Positions 1 to 4,923 of a DNA stretch of 6,205 nucleotides are shown one piece after another (within the stretch, counting starts at the first letter, position 1; the number at the start of each line of letters is the position of its first letter). Under the pieces are notes generated by a model, which saw only the letters and a program-made list of their open reading frames with translations, made no database searches and was not told where the DNA came from. Location of the stretch: NCBI GenBank assembly GCA_026996635.1, contig JALWKH010000115.1:1-6205 (forward strand), written 5' to 3'. This DNA comes from Bacteroidales bacterium (GTDB lineage: Bacteria; Bacteroidota; Bacteroidia; Bacteroidales; JALTDM01). Position numbers and translations under genes: made by a program.

Positions 1-43
1 TTGTATCGTGCAACTCTTCCCTAATCGTGGTATCACTTGGCAT
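1..43 (-). CDS. Possible 5' end of an unidentified gene, cut by the window edge
   Basis: On the minus strand an ATG at 43-41 opens a frame that is still open at base 1; its 14 codons read MPSDTTIREELHDT. The frame is also open upstream of this ATG for 14 codons (from GTTTATGTC, directly after a TGA), and that part also reads like protein, but it holds no ATG, GTG or TTG, so the ATG is the only plausible start. It lies 102 bases after the yraN stop on the same strand and could be a third member of that run or a separately transcribed gene. No Shine-Dalgarno sequence is visible, which is normal here. Fourteen residues are too few to name a family. It could also be the remnant of a decayed gene or chance. 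Confidence 0.35.
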   Translation of the reverse strand, partial: MPSDTTIREELHDT

Positions 44-145
44 AATGGCTCTTGCAAGTTTTATCTTTTTATCTCCGACATAAACTCAGATTTTATCAAA
101 AAATTGCAAATTCTTCAAAAAAATTAACGTATAATCCACAAAAAC

Positions 146-496
146 TTAAAAAGCTTCTTCGATATGATATACTTTGGTGAAATTTCCGTTATGAACTATT
201 GAAACGATATCAAACCTGACCGGCAAGTCTATTTTATTTTCAATCAAGTAATTATTTGCAGCTTCAATTAAAAAAGCTTGCTTTTTCTCATTAACGAACT
301 CATAAGGTTCTCCGAAAAAACCGGTTGAACGTGTTTTCACCTCAACAAAAATAACTATTCCGTTTTTTAATGCAATAATATCAATTTCTTTATGGTCAAA
401 AATCCAATTCCTGTCTAAAATTGTGTAACCTTTTCTTTTCAGAAAGTTTACTGCAATTTCTTCTCCTTTATTCCCCAAATCTTTGTTGTGAGACAC
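146..496 (-). CDS. yraN: YraN/UPF0102 family endonuclease-fold protein
   Basis: This 116-residue protein has the full length and motif order of the UPF0102/YraN family, small soluble proteins with a PD-(D/E)XK nuclease-like fold whose cellular role is poorly defined. Visible signatures are the N-terminal G-x-x-G-E-x-x-A pattern (G8, G11, E12, A15), the GY-x-I-L-x-R-N segment (G23 to N30), the active-site-like E37-I-D39 and E52-V-K54, then R56, and a late R-F-D. D39, E52 and K54 are the expected metal and catalytic residues, so the site looks intact. The start is GTG at 496-494: the in-frame upstream stop is the doxX stop codon itself 12 bases earlier, and there is no internal methionine to use. 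The 9-base gap to the upstream gene implies one transcript and perhaps coupled translation. DNA processing or Holliday-junction-type activity has been suggested for the family. The family call is firm; the substrate is unknown. Confidence 0.93.
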   Translation of the reverse strand: MSHNKDLGNKGEEIAVNFLKRKGYTILDRNWIFDHKEIDIIALKNGIVIFVEVKTRSTGFFGEPYEFVNEKKQAFLIEAANNYLIENKIDLPVRFDIVSIVHNGNFTKVYHIEEAF

Positions 497-505
497 GATA
501 AAAAT

Positions 506-1636
506 TTATTTTTTCAAAACCTTTTTTATTTCGGACCATTGCGGAATATCTGCACTACTCCACTTACCCGCCACAGTACCTTTTTGCAACAAAACTATTC
601 CGGGATTAGAACGAACAACGGTTTTTAAGTTTATTTCATCTCCCGAATATATAGGTAAATTGATTTCCAAATCCCGCAACAATTCTTTAACATCGCCGTA
701 ATTTGACGCCGTCCAAAAAATGATATTCACTCCGTTATTTTGGGCATCGGCTACCAACTTACGCAATTTACCTGCACTTTCTTTGTCAAAACCTGCAATA
801 TCGTATGATACCACAAGAATATAATTATCTGCGGAAAGCACCATGTCCGTTATGTCATTTCCGTCTTCCGATTCAATGATAAAATCATGTACCGGCGGAT
901 GATAACCTTCTTTGATCAAAATAGGGTCAGATGCTTTAATAATTTTCCAAGAAGTATCTTTCCATATTTGCGACTCAATATATTGTTTGCTGTCAATTTC
1001 TTTTGTTTCCCCGGTTCGAGAGTTTTTCATCGTGTAATAATAAATGTATTCGTCTTGTGGTGCACCTTCAGGTATTTTCATTAGTTCTGGAATATTGTTG
1101 CCAACCTTGTATGGTCTGAAATCAAGTATCGGCAAATGTACATACGAGTACCACATAATACCGGAAATGAAAATTACAGTAGTAGAAATTCCATAAAGGG
1201 AAAATTTATTCCCTTTCAAGTGCTTTAAATTCAGAATCAAATAAATTGCCAATGCGGAAATGAAAATATTTTTGTAAAAAGTAGCCCAGTTTGAGATCTT
1301 AACGGCATCACCGAAGCAACCGCAATCGGTAACAGGATTATTTATTGCTATATACAGAGTAAGCGGAGTAAAAACAATCATAAAAAGCATTGCAATCTTT
1401 GCAAAAAACTTAGGATAAAAATTAAACACCAAAGCAACGCCTGTAACAAACTCCAAACCGGCTAGCAGTACAGCCAAAACAAATGCCGCAGGTACCATAA
1501 ATTCCCAACCGAAAGCGTGAAAATAATCCTGGAATTTGTATGTGCCGCCCAACGGATCAACAGCCTTTACAAAACCGCTAAATACAAATACGGCACCCAA
1601 TAACACTCTTGCGGCTACAAGCAATGCTTTTTTCAT
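506..1636 (-). CDS. DoxX/MauE-type membrane protein with thioredoxin-like C-terminal domain
   Basis: Starting at the ATG at 1636 the protein has 376 residues. An ATG 13 codons upstream (1675) is possible, but MKKALLVAARVLLG is the more typical start and gives a clean first helix. Hydrophobic segments fall near residues 4-24, 47-72, 76-98, 119-138 and 147-167, so the first half is a five-helix membrane domain. It carries the DoxX-like start (F-x-G-F-V-K-A-V-D-P-L-G-G) and, before helix 4, the motif D-C-G-C-F-G-D with C105 and C107, the only cysteines in the protein. Residues about 245-376 look like a thioredoxin fold: strand-helix-strand around NYILVVSYD and VNIIFWTAS, then N-P (344-345) at the cis-proline position followed by GIVLLQKGTV. 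This domain has no CxxC. A role in envelope redox or thiol chemistry is inferred. It resembles the Bacteroides proteins annotated as BT_3928 family; that match is from memory. It probably heads an operon with yraN. Confidence 0.85.
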   Translation of the reverse strand: MKKALLVAARVLLGAVFVFSGFVKAVDPLGGTYKFQDYFHAFGWEFMVPAAFVLAVLLAGLEFVTGVALVFNFYPKFFAKIAMLFMIVFTPLTLYIAINNPVTDCGCFGDAVKISNWATFYKNIFISALAIYLILNLKHLKGNKFSLYGISTTVIFISGIMWYSYVHLPILDFRPYKVGNNIPELMKIPEGAPQDEYIYYYTMKNSRTGETKEIDSKQYIESQIWKDTSWKIIKASDPILIKEGYHPPVHDFIIESEDGNDITDMVLSADNYILVVSYDIAGFDKESAGKLRKLVADAQNNGVNIIFWTASNYGDVKELLRDLEINLPIYSGDEINLKTVVRSNPGIVLLQKGTVAGKWSSADIPQWSEIKKVLKK

Positions 1637-1767
1637 AGCTGATTTTTTTGCAATTATAAGAATTATTGAATACAAAACGATTGACCTGCATCATTATTTT
1701 GCCAAAAGTCGATTAAACTTGATTTGATTTCGTTATACTTTTATTGAATTTTTAAAATCTTAAATTA

Positions 1768-1795
1768 TTGCGTATTGAAAAAAATATTAATTTTG
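1768..1795 (+). promoter_or_regulatory. Putative Bacteroidota-type promoter for tRNA-Arg
   Basis: TTG at 1768-1770 is followed by 17 bases and then TAATTTTG at 1788-1795, which fits the TAnnTTTG -7 element of the Bacteroidota primary sigma factor. Initiation a few bases downstream would give a 5' leader of about 20 bases before the mature tRNA at 1820. The same architecture with the same 17-base spacer occurs before the next gene, which strengthens the reading. The region is A/T-rich, so a partial match by chance remains possible. Confidence 0.6.
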
Positions 1796-1819
1796 CGGCG
1801 CAATTTGTTCTTAAAAAAC

Positions 1820-1891
1820 GGCCCCATAGTTCAATGGATAGAATAGCGGTTTCCTAAACCGTAGATCCAGGTTCGATTCCTGGTGGGGCTA
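1820..1891 (+). tRNA. tRNA-Arg (anticodon CCT)
   Basis: The stretch folds into a complete 72-base cloverleaf. The acceptor GGCCCCA pairs with TGGGGCT (first pair G-U), with U8 and A9 in place. The D stem GTTC pairs with GAAT across the loop AATGGATA. The anticodon stem GCGGT/ACCGT closes the loop TTCCTAA with anticodon CCT at 1853-1855, which reads AGG arginine codons. The variable loop is AGAT, and the T arm is CCAGG-TTCGATT-CCTGG. The discriminator is A1891. CCA is not encoded and must be added after transcription. All stems are intact, so it should be functional. No terminator hairpin follows, only a T-rich run at 1900-1910. Confidence 0.97.
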
Positions 1892-1914
1892 CTCTTACTT
1901 TCCTCTTTTTATTC

Positions 1915-1942
1915 TTGTTTATCCAAAATAGCATTACCTTTG
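1915..1942 (+). promoter_or_regulatory. Putative Bacteroidota-type promoter for the first barrel gene
   Basis: TTG at 1915-1917, a 17-base spacer and TACCTTTG at 1935-1942 match the TTG...TAnnTTTG consensus in all fixed positions. It lies 24 bases past the tRNA and 12 bases before the ATG at 1955. Transcription from it would give a very short leader, roughly 5-8 bases. This placement also supports the start at 1955, because a longer reading frame would begin inside the tRNA gene. Confidence 0.65.
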
Positions 1943-1954
1943 TCAAAAAAAACC

Positions 1955-2656
1955 ATGAAAAAGATATTTCTTATTTTATTGCTATTTGCAGGGATTAAAG
2001 CATTTCCACAACATTATGAAGCAGATGTAAGCGAAGACACATCCGCAACAACACTAACAAAAAATAATCTCAATATTTTCTTAACACTCGGAAGTTTTAT
2101 TACTAACGGCGACGAACACATAAAAGATTACCAACCTCTTTCTTTTAACTTGGGATTACAATACCTGTATAAGGTAAATAAAAATATTGGAATTTATAGC
2201 AATTTAAGTTTCAGTTCCAACAGGTTTGCTGTCATTCAAGAACCCGGCATATCATTTCCCACATCAGACCTGCACGACAAAAATATTTTCAGTTTTACCG
2301 GGATACAAGCAGCAGCCGGATTTACCTTTATGCTGACACACAAGGGTTGTGACGACGATGTAAGAACATCGCTCACTCTGTACGGATTTGGAGAATATTA
2401 CTATTACAGGGAACTGGAAGTAAGCGGAAAATTAAATAATTCCAATGCTCCTTTTGCCTCAACTTACAACACAGTTTATCACAAGCTTTCATATGTTAAT
2501 CCTATAAATTACGGTGTAGGCGGAGAAATAAAGATTTATTACATTTATTTGGGTGCCAGATATTTTTTGTCCGATTTCATAGACAATTCGTTTAAAAAAG
2601 ACCACAACTGGCCAGATTTACCAAAACTTAAAATTTACCTTAAATACAAGTTTTAG
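1955..2656 (+). CDS. Exported protein, predicted outer-membrane beta-barrel, unknown function
   Basis: The protein has 233 residues. The frame extends upstream to an ATG at 1883, but that lies inside the tRNA; the ATG at 1955 directly precedes a signal peptide (K2, K3, hydrophobic IFLILLLFAGI, probable cleavage near residues 16-19). The mature part alternates polar and hydrophobic residues in short aromatic-rich strands, for example LSFNLGLQYLYKV, IGIYSNLSFSSNRF and IYYIYLGARYFLSDF, separated by polar turns rich in N, D and G. It ends in a strand with a terminal phenylalanine (LKIYLKYKF), the usual outer-membrane insertion signature. One cysteine (C132, in GCDDD) and a tyrosine run (148-151) stand out. 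There is no SusC/SusD or OmpA peptidoglycan-binding domain. It may be a small porin-like or structural envelope protein; I do not recognise a named family. Another small exported protein gene follows 42 bases later. Confidence 0.8.
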   Translation: MKKIFLILLLFAGIKAFPQHYEADVSEDTSATTLTKNNLNIFLTLGSFITNGDEHIKDYQPLSFNLGLQYLYKVNKNIGIYSNLSFSSNRFAVIQEPGISFPTSDLHDKNIFSFTGIQAAAGFTFMLTHKGCDDDVRTSLTLYGFGEYYYYRELEVSGKLNNSNAPFASTYNTVYHKLSYVNPINYGVGGEIKIYYIYLGARYFLSDFIDNSFKKDHNWPDLPKLKIYLKYKF

Positions 2657-2669
2657 CAAATAATCATTG

Positions 2670-2677
2670 TATATTTG
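2670..2677 (+). promoter_or_regulatory. TAnnTTTG element upstream of the second barrel gene
   Basis: TATATTTG is a full match to the TAnnTTTG -7 element and lies 21 bases before the ATG at 2699, in the 42-base gap between the barrel genes. The expected upstream TTG is missing: the bases at that distance read GTTTTAG, overlapping the stop of the preceding gene. It is therefore a weaker or secondary promoter candidate, and the gene may also be read from the promoter at 1915-1942. Confidence 0.45.
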
Positions 2678-2698
2678 CGGCACAAAAAATTTACGGCT

Positions 2699-3280
2699 AT
2701 GAAGAAAATTTTATTTATTGTTTTGGCAATAGTGTTTTCATTAAACATTTCACAAAAAGCACAAGCACAAGTATTTGACAAAGGAACTACATTACTGGAT
2801 GTTGGTGTCGGTGTACCGTATTATGCTCATGTCGGCATTCCGCCTGTATTCGGGAATTTTGAAATAGGTGTACACAAATACATAGGTATCGGTGCAACAG
2901 GAGGTTTTTACAGTTGGGGATACAATGAATATTGGACAAACTATCATTATTATGAAAGAACCGTAATGGGTGGGGGATTTGGTGCATTTCATTTTTCCGA
3001 ACTTCTTAAACAACTTGACTTGGATATGGGTGACCTTCTAAACTCGTTAGACTTATATTATAAAATGGGATTCGGATTAGGTCTTGAAATGTATAATGAC
3101 TATATATGGAACTATGACAGAAGCAGATACGAAGAAGTTACAAGAACCCGAATAGATCCGGTTTTCATGTCCGATTTCGGAGCCAGGTTCTATTTTTCAG
3201 ATAATCTTGCTGTTTTTATGGAAGTGGGATATGACTTTTATTCTTGGACAAAATTCGGTATAACATTCAAACTTAGATAA
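2699..3280 (+). CDS. Exported protein, predicted outer-membrane beta-barrel, unknown function
   Basis: The protein has 193 residues from the ATG at 2699; an ATG 8 codons earlier (2675) overlaps the TATATTTG element and would bury the signal peptide. The N-terminus is a classical signal peptide (MKKILFIVLAIVFSLNIS) with likely cleavage AQA|Q after residue 23. The mature chain has glycine- and aromatic-rich amphipathic strands: LLDVGVGVPYYAHVG, FEIGVHKYIGIGATGGFYSWG, VMGGGFGAFHF, LYYKMGFGLGLEMY, SDFGARFYFSDNLAVFMEVGYDF, and a last strand FGITFKLR. This layout is typical of small Bacteroidota outer-membrane barrel proteins. Polar loops near 75-87 and 132-150 are rich in Y, W, N, D and R and could be surface-exposed. 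The call is structural; the function is unknown. The stop is only 2 bases before ribE, so the two genes are very likely co-transcribed. Confidence 0.82.
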   Translation: MKKILFIVLAIVFSLNISQKAQAQVFDKGTTLLDVGVGVPYYAHVGIPPVFGNFEIGVHKYIGIGATGGFYSWGYNEYWTNYHYYERTVMGGGFGAFHFSELLKQLDLDMGDLLNSLDLYYKMGFGLGLEMYNDYIWNYDRSRYEEVTRTRIDPVFMSDFGARFYFSDNLAVFMEVGYDFYSWTKFGITFKLR

Positions 3281-3282
3281 TT

Positions 3283-3921
3283 ATGTTTTCAGGCATAGTT
3301 GAGGAAACTGCAAAAGTGGTAAAACTTGAAAAAGAAGGCACAAACCTTCATATTACATTAACTTGTTCTTTTGCAAACGAGTTGAACATAGATCAAAGTG
3401 TATCACATAACGGTGTATGCCTAACGGTTGTAAATGTTGACAAGGCTAATAAAACCTACACAGTTACGGCAATCGAAGAAACATTAAAAAAGTCAAACTT
3501 GGGCTTACTAAAAGTCGGAGATGAAGTAAACATAGAAAGAAGTATGAAGCCCGACAGTTTCCTCGACGGCCATCTGGTTCAGGGACATGTGGACCAAACT
3601 GCTACTTGTACAAAGGTTGAAGAAAGAGACGGCAGTTGGTATTATACATTTGAATATGACCCTTCGACAGGTAACATTACCGTAGAGAAAGGTTCCATTG
3701 CAGTAAACGGAGTAAGTCTCACGGTGGTTAATTCCCAAACAGGTTCATTTCAAGTTGCAATAATTCCTTACACTTACGAAATTACCAATTTCCACAATAT
3801 AAAGGAAGGAACCGTAGTGAACCTTGAATTTGATATTCTGGGCAAATACATCCAAAAAATACTGGAACAACAAATTGAAGGGATAAAAGAACTGTTGGCA
3901 AGAAACTCTCAAAAACAATAG
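3283..3921 (+). CDS. ribE: Riboflavin synthase, alpha subunit
   Basis: This enzyme converts two molecules of 6,7-dimethyl-8-ribityllumazine into riboflavin and a pyrimidinedione that is recycled, the last step of riboflavin synthesis in the cytoplasm. The 212-residue length fits the family. Two lumazine-binding repeats are visible, about residues 1-95 and 96-190. The first starts with the hallmark MFSGIVEE (F2 lies at the active site in known structures) and contains S-H-N-G-V-C-L-T-V-V; the second contains G-H-V-D (101-104) and V-N-G-V-S-L-T-V-V. By alignment from memory with the E. coli enzyme, C46, H102, S145 and D184 match its C48, H102, S146 and D185, so the active site is complete. The family tail D-I-L-G-K-Y is present, followed by about 20 charged residues. 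The gene starts 2 bases after the preceding barrel gene. No FMN riboswitch is visible and there is no room for one. No other rib gene is in the window. The symbol ribC is used in some annotations. Confidence 0.97.
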   Translation: MFSGIVEETAKVVKLEKEGTNLHITLTCSFANELNIDQSVSHNGVCLTVVNVDKANKTYTVTAIEETLKKSNLGLLKVGDEVNIERSMKPDSFLDGHLVQGHVDQTATCTKVEERDGSWYYTFEYDPSTGNITVEKGSIAVNGVSLTVVNSQTGSFQVAIIPYTYEITNFHNIKEGTVVNLEFDILGKYIQKILEQQIEGIKELLARNSQKQ

Positions 3922-3922
3922 C

Positions 3923-3929
3923 AAAGGAG
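3923..3929 (+). promoter_or_regulatory. Shine-Dalgarno sequence of nusB
   Basis: AAAGGAG lies directly after the ribE stop codon and ends 10 bases before the nusB ATG. It is complementary to the usual 16S rRNA 3' tail. It is the only strong Shine-Dalgarno motif I see before a gene in this window; the other starts have A/T-rich leaders or open directly at the preceding stop. Bacteroidota use such motifs rarely, so it may matter for nusB expression. Confidence 0.6.
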
Positions 3930-3939
3930 TCACTGTATA

Positions 3940-4923
3940 ATGATAAGCAGAAGATTATTAAGAATCAAAGTTATTCAGACTTACTATTCGCACTTGTTGG
4001 TAAACGACAAATATGATGTAAAGGCAGCAACTAAGGAGCTAAACCGTCACATTTTTCATTTTCACCACCTTTATTTATTTTTGCTGGACCTGCTTCCGGA
4101 AATAAAAAAATATGCAGAAAAAAAATACGAAATAGAAGTTAACAAATTCATACAAAACAAAGGTTCCGAAACACCTTACCTAAAATTAGCACAAAATAAG
4201 ATAATAAACAAATTTATCGAATCAAAAGCCTTTGCTACTTATAAGAAAAATTACGGTTTTTCCTGGGCTAATAACCAGGAATTGGTAAAAGATATTACCA
4301 ATGCTTTCGTAAACTCCGATGTTTTCAAAAAATATTCGGAGGAAGACAATAATTTTGAAGCGGATAAAAAGTTAATCATCGGTTTCTTTAACGAATTTTT
4401 GAAAGAACAATACCCGGATATTTATCCGGAAATGGAAGAAATGAATATTTACTGGGCTGATGTAACAGATTATGCTTTGGCAAATTGTGCTAAAACTATT
4501 TCGCAGATTCAAGAAAAAAACCCGGGGGAAGACATTAGAATCTTCCCTATGTACAAACAAAACGAAGACAGGGAATTTGCAATACATCTGTTGCAATACA
4601 CAATAACTAACCAAACACAATTGTTTGAACACATACAACCTTTTATTTCCCAATGGGAATTCGAAAGACTTTTTAAGCTGGATATGATTATCTTGCAACT
4701 TGCCACTACCGAATTTTTGGAATTTCCCGGCATACCGATACTTGCAACGGTTGACGAATATGTGGAAATATCAAAAGAATATTGTACGGACAAAAGTTGG
4801 GCTTTCATAAACGGTGTACTCGACAGGATTAGCCACCACCTTTGCGAAAAAGGTATGATAAAAAAACTAAAAGACGGTTGCGAAAAGATTCAACAATCCA
4901 AACCGGAAAGTGAAAATAAATGA
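3940..4923 (+). CDS. nusB: Transcription antitermination factor NusB, long Bacteroidota form
   Basis: NusB binds boxA RNA together with NusE (ribosomal protein S10) and supports antitermination during rRNA transcription. The protein has 327 residues, more than twice the roughly 140 of E. coli NusB. The N-terminus M-I-S-R-R-L-L-R-I-K-V-I-Q-x-Y-Y is the typical arginine-rich first helix of Bacteroidota NusB. The conserved C-terminal core, about 205-305, contains L-D-M-I-I-L (247-252), then P (266)-I-L-A-T-V-D-E-Y-V-E-I-S-K and K-S-W-A-F-I-N-G-V-L-D-R-I (285-297), the family signature. The middle, about 60-200, is charged and helical (KKYAEKKYEIEV, SEEDNNFEADKK) with no domain I recognise. The gene starts 18 bases after ribE and has a Shine-Dalgarno sequence. 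Its last 14 bases overlap the start of the next gene. The family call is firm; the role of the middle region is unknown. Confidence 0.93.
   Translation: MISRRLLRIKVIQTYYSHLLVNDKYDVKAATKELNRHIFHFHHLYLFLLDLLPEIKKYAEKKYEIEVNKFIQNKGSETPYLKLAQNKIINKFIESKAFATYKKNYGFSWANNQELVKDITNAFVNSDVFKKYSEEDNNFEADKKLIIGFFNEFLKEQYPDIYPEMEEMNIYWADVTDYALANCAKTISQIQEKNPGEDIRIFPMYKQNEDREFAIHLLQYTITNQTQLFEHIQPFISQWEFERLFKLDMIILQLATTEFLEFPGIPILATVDEYVEISKEYCTDKSWAFINGVLDRISHHLCEKGMIKKLKDGCEKIQQSKPESENK

Noticed and set aside
44..145. Possible promoter or terminator between yraN and the left-edge frame
   Set aside because: I found neither a clean TAnnTTTG box with a spaced TTG nor a stem-loop followed by T residues; only A/T-rich sequence.
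887..1084. Plus-strand open frame of 65 codons inside the DoxX-type gene
   Set aside because: It is antisense to a well-supported coding frame, has no family-like features and no promoter box; it is a shadow frame.
1651..1658. TATAATTG on the minus strand, 14 bases before the DoxX-type ATG, as a promoter
   Set aside because: It fits TAnnTTTG at all but one fixed position, but the nearest upstream TTG is only 14 bases away and the region is A/T-rich, so the support is too weak to list.
2657..3282. FMN riboswitch ahead of ribE
   Set aside because: There are only 2 bases between the preceding stop and the ribE start, and none of the conserved FMN-aptamer segments are seen in the gaps upstream.
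4372..4808. Two minus-strand open frames (108 and 99 codons) within nusB
   Set aside because: Both are antisense to the NusB frame, one across its conserved C-terminal core, and their translations are low in recognisable motifs and rich in C, S and F, as expected from reverse reading.
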